The notes below the pieces were generated by a model, which ran no database searches, was not told the DNA's origin, and worked only from the letters and a program-made list of their open reading frames with translations. From Emticicia sp. 21SJ11W-3 (lineage in GTDB: Bacteria > Bacteroidota > Bacteroidia > Cytophagales > Spirosomataceae): 64,000 nucleotides of DNA. The stretch covers positions 1,116,001 to 1,180,000 of the forward strand of contig NZ_CP092074.1 of the NCBI RefSeq assembly GCF_024138715.1, read 5' to 3'. The position numbers and the translations under genes are program-made. This document shows, in pieces, positions 53,049 through 62,227 of the stretch. Every line of letters begins with the position of its first letter. Position 1 is the stretch's first letter.

Positions 53049-56000
53049 TCAGGCAAATTTCACAACCTTGTCGAATAACTCCCGCTGGTTAAACGGTTTG
53101 GTTATGTACTCATTCATGCCAATTTTCAGGCATTTTTCTTTTTCACCTACCAAAGAGTGGGCCGTCATGGCAATAATGGGGGTTTCATCTTTCAATTCTT
53201 CACGAATGGCAACAGTAGCCTGGTACCCGTCCATCTCAGGCATCTGGAGGTCCATGAGAATAATATCAAACTTGTGGGTCTTAACCTTTTCTATCGCAAT
53301 TTTTCCGTTTTGGGCCAGTTCGGCTTCAAAGCCAAACTTTTCAAGTACCCTTAATGCCAGTTTTTGGTTTAAAACATTGTCTTCTACAAGCAATACTTTA
53401 ATCTCTTTATTGGTTGTCAGTGTGTCGGTGCTATTACCTGGGGCTTGTTCTGGCAAAGCAGCCATTTTTTTGTAAGTAATTAAAAAACCAAAAGTAGAAC
53501 CCTTGTTCTCTTTACTTTCAACAAAAATATTACCATTCTGAAGTTCTACCAATGATTTTGAGATACTAAGACCAAGGCCGGTTCCTCCAAATTTACGTGT
53601 AGTATCTGAATTGGCCTGAGTAAACCGGTCAAATATCATGGATAGCTTATCATGTGGAATACCAATACCGCTATCGGTAATCTTAAATAATATGGTTACT
53701 TCTGTTTCTGTACAATCAGCTTGTTGAACTTCAATATTTACCAGGCCTTCAGAAGTAAATTTTACTGCATTATTAGCCAGATTAAGTAATATCTGGTTTA
53801 GTCTGGTTGGGTCGCCCAATACATTTTCAGGTATTGTTTCGTCTATAGTGCATGTAAGTTCAAGCCCTTTTTCGTTGGCTCTGCCCTGTAAGATACTTTT
53901 TACTGTTTTTACGGTATCTTTAATACTGAATGGTACTTCTTCAATAACAATATGGCCTGATTCTATTTTTGACAGGTCCAGGATATCGTTAATGATACCC
54001 AGCAGATTCTGTGTTGCGATGATAATATAAGAGAGGTATTCAGACTGTTCTTCTGTCAGCGGGCTGTCTTTCAATAAATTGGCAAAGCCAACAATGGCAT
54101 TCATCGGAGTCCTGATTTCATGACTCATATTGGCAAGAAACACATCTTTTGCATAGGCATTTTTTTCAGCCTGTACTTTGGCTTTTATGAGTTGTTGTTC
54201 CATATTAATGCGGTCGGTTATGTCAACAGCATTGCCAATAACATACTTTTCGCCTCCCAAAAGTTCAGACAAAATATTGTTATACATCCAGGTTCTCAGG
54301 CTGCCGTCTTTATGCTGAACAAGCATTAACCCCTTGAAGTAGCCCTTTTCATGAATATCACGCAGATATGCTGTTACCCTCTCCGTATATTCCGGCGGTA
54401 CTAAGTCGTAAAGAGTTTTCTGAAGGATTTCCGGCGCTGAATAACCCAGCAGATAAGCGCCTGCGGGGTTTACCGTAAGAAACTTCCCTTTCAGGTCGTG
54501 GGTACACATTAGCCCTTGCGAGTGCTCGAAGAACCCTCTATGTCGCTCTTCACTTAGTTGAAGCAGTCGTTCAGAGTGCTTTTTATCGGTTATATCTTTT
54601 GCAATGCCAAGAAAACCTGATATTTCATTTTCCGAGTTTTTGAGCGGTGTCAATGATAATTCCACCGTAATTCTGGCACCATCTTTTCTGATATAGGTCC
54701 ATTCATTAAAATCTGTTTTTCCGAGGCGGGCTTTGGCAATCAGGGCTTCCCCGGCGCTAGTCAGTTGAATACCTAATTCTTCTGAAACCTTTTGGGCATA
54801 AGTTTCAACCTCTTGGTGGTCATGAAATACATCGGCACGCTTTGTACCAATCATTTCGTCAGCGGTATAGCCAAGCATTATTTCTGCACCTTTATTAAAA
54901 GTCTTGATAATGCCGTCGTTATGAGTGGTAATAATAGCAATGCCGGAATCGGCATCCATAATGGCTTTCAGCTCCGTATATATTTTATTAAACTCAATAT
55001 TTATGTGCTTTTCTTTATCAATATCCTGAATAGTACCCAAAATGAAACTGGGCTGGCCGTCTTTATATTCAATGCCGCCCATGGCTCTTATCCATTTTGG
55101 GGTTCCATTGGCAGTTATAATTTCTAACTCGGTATCAAAAGACTCGCCTGTATGTATCGCATGATCAATGAGCGCCTCAATATTTGACCTCGTTTGTGGG
55201 TCTTTTGAGAAAACTATGCTGTCTTCATAAGTGACAGGAATACCAGGGTTGGTTTCAAGTATCTCCCTTGTAATTTCAGAGAATGTTACGGCTTCGGTTT
55301 CAAGATCCAGCTTCCAACTCCCGATTCTGCCAACCCGGTTGGCAGCTTCAAGCAAATTTTTGGTTTCTATCAGTTCTGCTTCAACTTTACGCTGATTGGT
55401 GATATCTCTTCCGATAGCGAAATTCTCTTTGGAGTTATTATCTCTGTTGACCGACCAGTTAATTAATCGATAGGTTCCGTCTTGTGCAGAGAACCTGTTA
55501 TCGAACGAGATAGTCTGGCTGTCATCCGTTAAACTGCTTATGTAGTTTTTTGTACCCTCTATATCATCTGGTTTTAAAAATTCAATAGCTGGTTTAGATT
55601 TTAATTCTTCTTCTGTCCAGCCCAGTATTTTGCTAAAAGATGGGTTTACTTTCTTAAAATGTTTGTCTTCACCGGTAATACAGATTAAATCGCTCGATAA
55701 TTTAAATAGTCTTTCATAATTTTCGAGTTCTGCATTTTTCTTTTTTGAAACAATATGGCTAATGACTTCCTGTGCAAGAATTTCAAGCGCCAGTAATTGA
55801 TTATCATTTAATTTATTCGGTTTCTGGTCTATCACGCATAAAGACCCCAATGTGAATCCGTTCGGGTCAATCAAGGGGTATCCGGCATAAAACCTGATTT
55901 GCGGGTATTCAAGTACCAAAGGGTTATTACGGAAACGATTGTCTTGGGTGGCATCTTCAACCTCCATTACGGTATCACCCAGTATAGTGTACTGGCAAAA

Positions 56001-56228
56001 AGAAATATCTCTTGGTGTCTCGGGGGCATTAAGTCCGATGTTTGATTTAAACCATTGCCTATTCTCATCAAGAAGGGTAATAATTGAAATCGGAACCCCG
56101 CAAATGACTGATGCCAGTTTGGTCAGGCGATCAAACTCTTTTTCGGAGGGCGTATCAAGAATACAATAGCTTTTGAGTGCCTCAAGTCTTTCTTTCTCAT
56201 TTTGGGGTACGGGTATATCTTTATCCAT
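53049..56228 (-). CDS. Soluble hybrid sensor histidine kinase, GAF and four PAS domains
   Basis: 1059-residue cytosolic sensor. Domain order: GAF (about 25-160), PAS 1 (171-285), PAS 2 (295-405), PAS 3 (415-550), PAS 4 (555-680), HisKA with phosphorylated H703 in MSHEIRTPMNA, HATPase_c (about 800-920, NNAVKFTSEG and GGTGLGLSISKSLV), receiver domain (945-1059) with D993 in MDLQMPEMDGYQA and TAHSLVGEKEKC. No membrane segment is seen, so signals are likely intracellular (redox, ligand or light; none can be named). There is no downstream output gene; the receiver may pass phosphate to a separate phosphotransfer protein. A 326-nt gap separates it from a divergent amidotransferase gene. Confidence 0.93.
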   Translation of the reverse strand: MDKDIPVPQNEKERLEALKSYCILDTPSEKEFDRLTKLASVICGVPISIITLLDENRQWFKSNIGLNAPETPRDISFCQYTILGDTVMEVEDATQDNRFRNNPLVLEYPQIRFYAGYPLIDPNGFTLGSLCVIDQKPNKLNDNQLLALEILAQEVISHIVSKKKNAELENYERLFKLSSDLICITGEDKHFKKVNPSFSKILGWTEEELKSKPAIEFLKPDDIEGTKNYISSLTDDSQTISFDNRFSAQDGTYRLINWSVNRDNNSKENFAIGRDITNQRKVEAELIETKNLLEAANRVGRIGSWKLDLETEAVTFSEITREILETNPGIPVTYEDSIVFSKDPQTRSNIEALIDHAIHTGESFDTELEIITANGTPKWIRAMGGIEYKDGQPSFILGTIQDIDKEKHINIEFNKIYTELKAIMDADSGIAIITTHNDGIIKTFNKGAEIMLGYTADEMIGTKRADVFHDHQEVETYAQKVSEELGIQLTSAGEALIAKARLGKTDFNEWTYIRKDGARITVELSLTPLKNSENEISGFLGIAKDITDKKHSERLLQLSEERHRGFFEHSQGLMCTHDLKGKFLTVNPAGAYLLGYSAPEILQKTLYDLVPPEYTERVTAYLRDIHEKGYFKGLMLVQHKDGSLRTWMYNNILSELLGGEKYVIGNAVDITDRINMEQQLIKAKVQAEKNAYAKDVFLANMSHEIRTPMNAIVGFANLLKDSPLTEEQSEYLSYIIIATQNLLGIINDILDLSKIESGHIVIEEVPFSIKDTVKTVKSILQGRANEKGLELTCTIDETIPENVLGDPTRLNQILLNLANNAVKFTSEGLVNIEVQQADCTETEVTILFKITDSGIGIPHDKLSMIFDRFTQANSDTTRKFGGTGLGLSISKSLVELQNGNIFVESKENKGSTFGFLITYKKMAALPEQAPGNSTDTLTTNKEIKVLLVEDNVLNQKLALRVLEKFGFEAELAQNGKIAIEKVKTHKFDIILMDLQMPEMDGYQATVAIREELKDETPIIAMTAHSLVGEKEKCLKIGMNEYITKPFNQRELFDKVVKFA

Positions 56229-56554
56229 GTCAATTACAATTCTGCAAAATTTGATTAATAGAGCACGTATTCAACCTTGATTTTAAATTGGATATGGTTT
56301 TAAATTGATCAAAACAAATTTTTCTGAAGTGTAGATTGTAAACTAATTTAAATAGGATATTAGTCTGTATAACCAAAAAGCCTGATGTGCATCACTTGCT
56401 TTTGGCACAATTAATTGCAATTTTTGCGTGTAATGTAACCGTAAAATTAACAAAAATCATACCATTGAATATTTTTTTTTGAATATATAAGCCGTTATGA
56501 TACTAAACGCTGAATAACTTATTAAGAGGATACATCGTAAAAATAAACTTATAA
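56229..56554. other. 326-nt divergent intergenic region
   Basis: Between hybrid kinase and amidotransferase genes. Contains an imperfect nested inverted repeat (56373-56405) and a palindrome CAATTAATTG (56408-56417). No TAnnTTTG box in good position and no ORF of note were seen. Confidence 0.6.
56373..56405. repeat. Nested inverted repeat in divergent region
   Basis: CCAAAAAGC / GCTTTTGG outer arms (one bulge) around the palindrome TGATG-TG-CATCA (56383-56394). Could be an operator or a terminator-like hairpin. Confidence 0.4.
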
Positions 56555-57250
56555 ATGAGCATTATAATTGGCATTACTGACTGCGGCGACAAACACCCTA
56601 TCTATGAAAAATGGATACTGGGGCAAAATACTGGCATAAAAATAATCAGGCTGGGATACCGGCAGAATAACCTGGATGATATAAAGCTTTGCGATGGTGT
56701 GCTACTGACAGGCGGAGAAGATGTGAATCCGCGGCTTTATTTCAAACCCGAGAATCTGCCCTTGTGCAATCCTGAATTTATGGATGAAAAAAGAGACGAA
56801 TTTGAGTGGAAGGTATGTGAGTACGTTTTCGCAAATAAGGTGCCATTACTGGGCATTTGCAGAGGTTTGCAATTCGTGAATGTGTTTTTAGGGGGTACAC
56901 TGATAGGTGATATACCGAGTATCGGCAAGAACAATCATTCAAAATATTATGAAGGAAAAGACCGATACCATCAGATTGAAGTATCTCCTGATTCTACGCT
57001 GGCGGGCATTGCCGGAGCCACCAGTGGAGAAATTAACTCAGCGCATCATCAGTCGGTTGATATTCCGGCCCAAACCTTGAAAATCAATGCATTGTCTGAA
57101 GACGGTATTGTGGAAGGGCTGGAGTGGAAAACTCCGTCAGACCATGCGCTTACGCTGGTGCAGTGGCACCCGGAGCGGATTGAAAATGAGCATAACCCGT
57201 TCAATTACCGTATAAGAGAAGTTTTTATCAACGCCGCTTCTGGTAGATGA
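56555..57250 (+). CDS. Class I glutamine amidotransferase-like peptidase (C26, gamma-glutamyl-GABA hydrolase type)
   Basis: 231-residue cytosolic protein with the class I GATase fold: GGEDVNPRLY, the nucleophile C102 in LLGICRGLQFVNVFLGGTL and H205/E207 in QWHPERIE. These match the PuuD-like gamma-glutamyl hydrolase family, which cuts gamma-Glu amides such as gamma-glutamyl-GABA. No putrescine genes are near, so the substrate is open. It ends 22 nt before the next plus-strand gene, so the pair may be one unit. Confidence 0.85.
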   Translation: MSIIIGITDCGDKHPIYEKWILGQNTGIKIIRLGYRQNNLDDIKLCDGVLLTGGEDVNPRLYFKPENLPLCNPEFMDEKRDEFEWKVCEYVFANKVPLLGICRGLQFVNVFLGGTLIGDIPSIGKNNHSKYYEGKDRYHQIEVSPDSTLAGIAGATSGEINSAHHQSVDIPAQTLKINALSEDGIVEGLEWKTPSDHALTLVQWHPERIENEHNPFNYRIREVFINAASGR

Positions 57251-57272
57251 GCTATTATAATTGCATGTATTT

Positions 57273-58832
57273 ATGATTTACGACTCGGTTATTATTGGTG
57301 GTGGGCACAACGGGCTGGTGGCTGCCTGTTATCTGGCTCAAGCAGGCAAGAAGGTGCTGGTGCTTGAAAAAAATGATTACATAGGCGGAGGCACAACTTC
57401 GCAAAGAGTATTTCCGGATTATGAGGCCTACCTGTCGCGATATTCTTATCTGGTAAGTTTATTTCCTGAAGAGATATTTCATGAGCTGAATATTCATGTG
57501 CAGCTATTACGCAGAGCAGTAGCTTCTTATACGCCGTACGTTCAGGATGGAGTGCACAAGGGCTTACTGATAAGCAATGTAGATGAAGAGGTGTCGAGAA
57601 AGTCAGTTTTAGATTTAGGATATGGTGAAGCAGAGTGGGAGGGGTATCAGGCCATACTGCAAAAACAACAAACTTTTGCCGGGTTGATTTGGGATTCTTT
57701 TTTGCAGCCTCTGAAAAGTAAAGAAGAATGGAAAGCCTTTTTTGAAAGTCAGGGACATGCAGAATTGTGGAATAGCTTTGTAGAAGAGCCAATCGGGCAA
57801 TTAATTGAAACCAATGTGCAGTCAGATATACTCCGCGGAGTGCTGATGACTGATGCCAAAATTGGGTCTTACACACATGCGCATGACCATAGTTTGCTAC
57901 AGAACCGAACGTTTATTTACCATGTTGTTGGCAATAAAACCGGTGAGTGGCGTGTGCCACAGGGCGGCATGGGGAATCTGGTTGCCCAACTGATTAGCAA
58001 AGCGCAAGAATTGGGCGTTGAACTAAAAACGGGCGCATCAGTAGAGCGCATAAAAACAGGGGAGGTTGCCGAAATAACATTCAGCCGGCAAACCAGTCAG
58101 CAAATGGTAAAGGCAAAAGATGTACTGGTAAACGCCGCACCACGAGTGCTGGAAAAACTGCTTGGCAACAATGCCCAACCTCCTGTAAGTATTGAAGAAG
58201 GCACGGCCTTCAAGATAAATCTTCTGTTGAAAAGATTGCCTCAATTAAAAGACAAAAGCATAACCCCAGAACAGGCGTTTGCAGGTACATTTCATATCAA
58301 TCAGTCTTTTACTCAAATGCAGGAGACATTCAGGCAGGCTGCATCAGGTAAAATCCCGGCTACCATTGCCTGTGAGATTTATTGTCATACACTTACAGAT
58401 CCATCTATTTTGTCAGATTACCTGCAAGCCCAAGGCTATCATACCATGACCGTATTCGGGCTTGATTTGCCGTATGAGTTGTTTATTAAAGACAATGAAG
58501 CAGCAAAAGCCGAAGTAGTAGACAAATTTCTGAAAGGAATTAACGAATATTTAGCCGAGCCTATTGAAGATTGTCTTGCTCAGGATAAAAACGGTAACTG
58601 GTGCATTGAAGCCAAAAGCGCTGTGGATATTGAAAAAGAACTGGGCATGCCACGGGGCAATATTTTTCATAACGGGTTGTCGTGGTTTTATGCTGAAAGC
58701 GATGATGCCGTTGGAAAATTGGGTGTAGAGACACCCTGCAACCAAATATTACTCTGCGGCTCTGGCGCGGCCAGAGGTGGTGCAGTTAGCGGCATACCCG
58801 GCAGAAATGCCGCAAAGCTGTTAATAAATTAA
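57273..58832 (+). CDS. FAD-dependent oxidoreductase, PYROXD2/phytoene-desaturase-like
   Basis: 519-residue flavoprotein. The start is probably the second Met, immediately before IYDSVIIGGGHNGLVAACY; an earlier Met is 12 nt upstream. The FAD motif GGGHNGLVAACYLAQAGKKV is at about 8-27 and VLEKNDYIGGG follows. Later motifs GGMGNLVAQLISKAQELGVELKTGASVERI and GSGAARGGAVSGIPG are typical of the PYROXD2/carotenoid desaturase superfamily. The substrate is not known; no carotenoid genes surround it. Confidence 0.85.
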   Translation: MIYDSVIIGGGHNGLVAACYLAQAGKKVLVLEKNDYIGGGTTSQRVFPDYEAYLSRYSYLVSLFPEEIFHELNIHVQLLRRAVASYTPYVQDGVHKGLLISNVDEEVSRKSVLDLGYGEAEWEGYQAILQKQQTFAGLIWDSFLQPLKSKEEWKAFFESQGHAELWNSFVEEPIGQLIETNVQSDILRGVLMTDAKIGSYTHAHDHSLLQNRTFIYHVVGNKTGEWRVPQGGMGNLVAQLISKAQELGVELKTGASVERIKTGEVAEITFSRQTSQQMVKAKDVLVNAAPRVLEKLLGNNAQPPVSIEEGTAFKINLLLKRLPQLKDKSITPEQAFAGTFHINQSFTQMQETFRQAASGKIPATIACEIYCHTLTDPSILSDYLQAQGYHTMTVFGLDLPYELFIKDNEAAKAEVVDKFLKGINEYLAEPIEDCLAQDKNGNWCIEAKSAVDIEKELGMPRGNIFHNGLSWFYAESDDAVGKLGVETPCNQILLCGSGAARGGAVSGIPGRNAAKLLIN

Positions 58833-58834
58833 TA

Positions 58835-58857
58835 GAGGCGGCTCTTAAAGCCGCTTC
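58835..58857. terminator. Hairpin between convergent genes
   Basis: GAGGCGGCT / AGCCGCTTC stem (one G-T pair) with a 5-nt loop in the 36-nt gap between the PYROXD2-like and amidohydrolase genes. Confidence 0.65.
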
Positions 58858-58868
58858 TAAGGCAAATC

Positions 58869-60548
58869 TTAGGGTTTCCAACCGGGGCCTTTTACAAATC
58901 TGCCCGGCTTAGCATCTGTGTGGGTGCCGCTATTTAATACCTGCTGCCCGTTTACAAACACATGCACCATGCCTTCAGACAACTGATGTGGTTTCTCAAA
59001 GGTGGCTTTATCCTGCATTCTGGCCAAATCAAACACCAGTACATCGGCATAGTGGCCAACTTTCAGGCGTCCTCTTTTCTTTACTTTCAGGTTGTCGCAT
59101 GGTAGAGATGTCAACTTCCGGATGGCCTCCTGCAGGCTAATTACTTTTTCGTCTCTTACATATTTGCCAATTAAGCGTGTAAAGTTGCCATAAGCACGTG
59201 GGTGTGCGCTAGATTTAATAAAAACCCCTTCAGGGGCCATAGATGAGGCATCAGAGCAAAAACTCATGTATGGCAGCGTTATCTGCTTTTTTACGTTTTC
59301 TTCGCTCATAAGAAAATACACTACATCTACCCTCGAATCATCATTGATTACCAGATCCATTGCGGTTTCATACCATGTTTTCTTTTTCATGGCGGCCACT
59401 TCGCTCAGGGTTTTGCCCAGGTATTTTTTCAGGGAATCCTGCTTGAAGCCAATCAGTAAGGTTTTGTCAGGCCCGGCAGCCAGGCATAGGTTTTCCCATT
59501 CTTTTTGCCTGGCCTGCATTTCTTCACCAACTTTTATTCTGATAGCTTTTTCTTTCAGCCTTCTGCGCCATTGAGGCAGGCCTCCTTCCTGCACCCAAGG
59601 GGGCATGGCAGCATCAAGACCAGTGGCTCCGGCCACATAATTGTACATATCTGTAGTAATGGTAATACCAGCCTTACGGGCGCTATCAATCCTGGCAATT
59701 ACTTTATCCATTTTCTGCCAGTTATCTTTTCCGGCGGCTTTCAGATGGTAAATTTCAGAGTGTATGTTTGCATCTTTTGCAATTTTAATGATTTCATCTA
59801 CGGCTTCTTCCAGCTTATTGCCCTCGCTTCTGATGTGTGATATATACATACCTCCGTATTCAGAAGCGGCTTTGGCTAATTCGGTTAACTCGTGCGTATT
59901 GGCATAGGTGCCGGGCATGTAAATAAGCGATGAGCCTACGCCCATGGCTCCTTCCTGCATGGCTGTTTTAACCTGCTGCTTCATTCTTTCAAGCTCATCA
60001 GGTTTTGGCGGTCTGTTGGCATAACCCAGCTCGTTAGCCCTCACGGTGGCTGCCCCTACGAACGACGCCACATTGGTAGAAACGCCTTTTTTTTCAAGGT
60101 ATTGCAGATACTCACCCAACGTTGTCCATTCAATTTTGTATTTGATATCGCCCTGAAGTTTTTGTTCATAGGCCTTTACCGAATCGCTTAAGGGCCCCAT
60201 CGAAGTGCCTTCTCCCATTACTTCAAGCGTAACGCCTTGCATGATTTCGCCCATAGAACGGCCGTCCTGAATCAGGCTTTCGGTACTCCAGCTTAGCATA
60301 TTTACAAAACCAGGTGATACCACCAGGCCTTGCGCATCAATTGTTTGTTTGGAACCTGACTGGCCCGATAAATTACCTATAAAAGCAATGGTATCGGCAT
60401 TAATGGCGATATCGGTTTTTTGAGGTTCACCGCCGTTACCATCATATATCATTCCGTTTTTAATGATGATATCGTAACTGGCTTTTTGCTGGCAGGAGGT
60501 AAGTGTCAGGACAATAAGCAAGCTGGTCAGAAGAGTTAGGTATCGCAT
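58869..60548 (-). CDS. N-acyl-D-amino-acid deacylase-like lipoprotein, metal site altered
   Basis: 559-residue amidohydrolase-superfamily lipoprotein (lipobox LTSC, acylated Cys about 19). In active D-aminoacylases the N-terminal strand reads P-G-F-I-D-x-H-x-H; here the same place reads PGFVNMLSW (79-87), so the HxH metal ligands are gone, and the usual metal-bridging Cys position reads VTLEVMGEG (106-114), with Glu. Other expected histidines remain: H238 (SHIRSEG) and H268 (YHLKAAG). This matches a Bacteroidetes subgroup. It is either a variant with another metal arrangement or inactive. The substrate is not known. Confidence 0.85.
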   Translation of the reverse strand: MRYLTLLTSLLIVLTLTSCQQKASYDIIIKNGMIYDGNGGEPQKTDIAINADTIAFIGNLSGQSGSKQTIDAQGLVVSPGFVNMLSWSTESLIQDGRSMGEIMQGVTLEVMGEGTSMGPLSDSVKAYEQKLQGDIKYKIEWTTLGEYLQYLEKKGVSTNVASFVGAATVRANELGYANRPPKPDELERMKQQVKTAMQEGAMGVGSSLIYMPGTYANTHELTELAKAASEYGGMYISHIRSEGNKLEEAVDEIIKIAKDANIHSEIYHLKAAGKDNWQKMDKVIARIDSARKAGITITTDMYNYVAGATGLDAAMPPWVQEGGLPQWRRRLKEKAIRIKVGEEMQARQKEWENLCLAAGPDKTLLIGFKQDSLKKYLGKTLSEVAAMKKKTWYETAMDLVINDDSRVDVVYFLMSEENVKKQITLPYMSFCSDASSMAPEGVFIKSSAHPRAYGNFTRLIGKYVRDEKVISLQEAIRKLTSLPCDNLKVKKRGRLKVGHYADVLVFDLARMQDKATFEKPHQLSEGMVHVFVNGQQVLNSGTHTDAKPGRFVKGPGWKP

Positions 60549-60657
60549 GTGGCTAAAGTTTAAGAAGTATAATACAAGTTAACAGGTGGATAGAAACCTT
60601 TAAAACATTGAATTGAAAGTTTTGGGAATAGATGCTACAAAACCTTTTTAAATAGGC

Positions 60658-61158
60658 CTAATCAGGCTTTTTTTCATAAGTCAGTATAGAAATAGCATAA
60701 GGTGTGTTTTCACCGGCCTTGAATTCTTTCTGCTCAGTTATCATGAAATCCTTTTCATCAAATAGAGGGAAGAACGCATCACCTTCAAAAATGGCATGAA
60801 CAATTGTGAGGTATATTTTGTCTGCTACAGGTATAGCCAGCCGGAAGATTTCTTCACCACCCAGTACAAATACTTCTTGCTGGTCATTACATTTTTCAAT
60901 GGCTTCTTCTAAACTGTTTACCACCTCAAAGCCCGGGTCTACCTCATAATCCAGCTGACGGGTAATAACGTAATTGCCTGCGTCAGACCAGATACGGTGG
61001 GGGTTATCGTAGCTTTTACGACCCATAATCATCTTTTTACCCTTTGTTACCTTTTTCAGATTATCCCAATCGGCAGCAATGGGCTCCCAGGGTAAAGCGT
61101 TGTAAAGACCAATGGCCCGGTTTTCACTCATGGCAGCAATTAACGAGACAACGGGCAT
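60658..61158 (-). CDS. folA: Dihydrofolate reductase
   Basis: Reduces dihydrofolate to tetrahydrofolate with NADPH in the cytosol. The preferred ATG gives MPVVSLIAAMSENRAIGLYNALPW, the standard N-terminal strand; 9 codons more are in frame. KKMIMGRKSYD and the C-terminal EVFVLGGEEIFRLAIPVADKIYLT (the GG-x-x-IF motif) are conserved. 166 residues is normal. thyA is not adjacent. Confidence 0.93.
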   Translation of the reverse strand: MPVVSLIAAMSENRAIGLYNALPWEPIAADWDNLKKVTKGKKMIMGRKSYDNPHRIWSDAGNYVITRQLDYEVDPGFEVVNSLEEAIEKCNDQQEVFVLGGEEIFRLAIPVADKIYLTIVHAIFEGDAFFPLFDEKDFMITEQKEFKAGENTPYAISILTYEKKPD

Positions 61159-61251
61159 GTGTAAAGAGTAGTTAAGGTAAAACAAAGTTTAAAAATATCC
61201 ATTTTTTGTGTTTTAACAAGCGGTTGAGTGTCTGATTTTTTTACCTTTGCT

Positions 61252-61259
61252 GCCATACG
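61252..61259 (+). promoter_or_regulatory. Possible -7 box (TACCTTTG) for the DMT permease gene
   Basis: Matches TAnnTTTG and lies 30 nt before the TTG start. A TTG at 61224-61226 is 25 nt upstream, longer than usual spacing. Supports the TTG start. Confidence 0.35.
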
Positions 61260-61289
61260 CTCTAGAACACCTGTTAACCTTTTACCCTA

Positions 61290-62171
61290 TTGTACAGCAA
61301 TACGCTCATACTTTTACTGGCTGTTTTGCTAAGAATTGTCGCTAATCCGCTGGCCAATGTTTTTCAAAAGAAACTAACAGTCAGCGGGGTTTCGGCGTTA
61401 ACGGTCAATTTTTTAACCTACTTCATTTTAGGTGCAGCCTGCCTTATTTTTAGCGTGAGGCTTGACTGGCACACTACTAACGCTGAATACTACGTCTATT
61501 CTGTTATTATGGGATTGTTAGGCGCATTGGGTAACCTTTATCTTGTAAAAGCGCTGCAGATGGGCGACCTTTCTGTTTTAGGGCCTATCAATGCATATAA
61601 GGCGGTTATCAGCATGTTAATCGGGCTTTTTGTTTTAAATGAAATCCCAAGTGTGTTAGGGCTGGCAGGAGTAGGGCTGATTATTTTCGGGAGTTACTTT
61701 GTGCTGAATACTACAGAAGACGGATTCTCGTGGGCCCTGTTTAAGCGCAAAGAAATACAATACAGAATATGGGCCATGATACTGACAGCCACTGAGGCAA
61801 TTTTTGTAAAAAAGGTAATTCTGGTTTCGTCGGTTACGCAGGCCTTTTTCAGCTGGTGCTGGTTTGGCGCTTTGTTTTCTTTTGTTTTATTGTTATTTAA
61901 TAAAATACCCTTGAAAGCGGAGATGCAAAAGCTGAACCTCAGGGCAGTAACTTATATTTGGTTGCTGGTGTGCTGCATTGGTATTGCTCAATTCTCTACC
62001 GGATTTATATTCGACCGCATGCCCGTTGGCTATGCACTGTCTTTGTTTCAGTTGTCGGTTCTGGTAAATATATTTCTGGGTTACCGTATTTTTAAGGAAG
62101 AAGATATTCTAAAGAAGCTGATAGGCGCCATTATAATGATTGCAGGTTCTGTACTGATAATTTTGTTCTGA
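61290..62171 (+). CDS. EamA/DMT-family permease
   Basis: 293-residue inner membrane protein with about 10 hydrophobic segments in the two-EamA-repeat layout (YLVKALQMGDLSVLGPINAYKAVISMLIG and the later DRMPVGYALSLFQLSVLVNIFLG). Family members export or import metabolites; the substrate cannot be told. The only in-frame start upstream of the first segment is TTG. Confidence 0.85.
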   Translation: MYSNTLILLLAVLLRIVANPLANVFQKKLTVSGVSALTVNFLTYFILGAACLIFSVRLDWHTTNAEYYVYSVIMGLLGALGNLYLVKALQMGDLSVLGPINAYKAVISMLIGLFVLNEIPSVLGLAGVGLIIFGSYFVLNTTEDGFSWALFKRKEIQYRIWAMILTATEAIFVKKVILVSSVTQAFFSWCWFGALFSFVLLLFNKIPLKAEMQKLNLRAVTYIWLLVCCIGIAQFSTGFIFDRMPVGYALSLFQLSVLVNIFLGYRIFKEEDILKKLIGAIIMIAGSVLIILF

Positions 62172-62179
62172 TATAAAAA

Positions 62180-62213
62180 CATCAGGCTTATACGTGCTGA
62201 AATAAGCCTGATG
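62180..62213. terminator. Terminator between DMT permease and secreted protein genes
   Basis: Perfect 12-bp inverted repeat CATCAGGCTTAT / ATAAGCCTGATG with a 10-nt loop in the 56-nt gap between convergent genes. Confidence 0.8.
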
Positions 62214-62227
62214 AAGAATAAGTAAAA

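Noticed and set aside
60658-61158. DHFR as divergent or non-functional enzyme
   Set aside because: The GG-x-x-IF block, MGRK motif and Asp region (one residue insertion) are kept, so it looks like an ordinary FolA.
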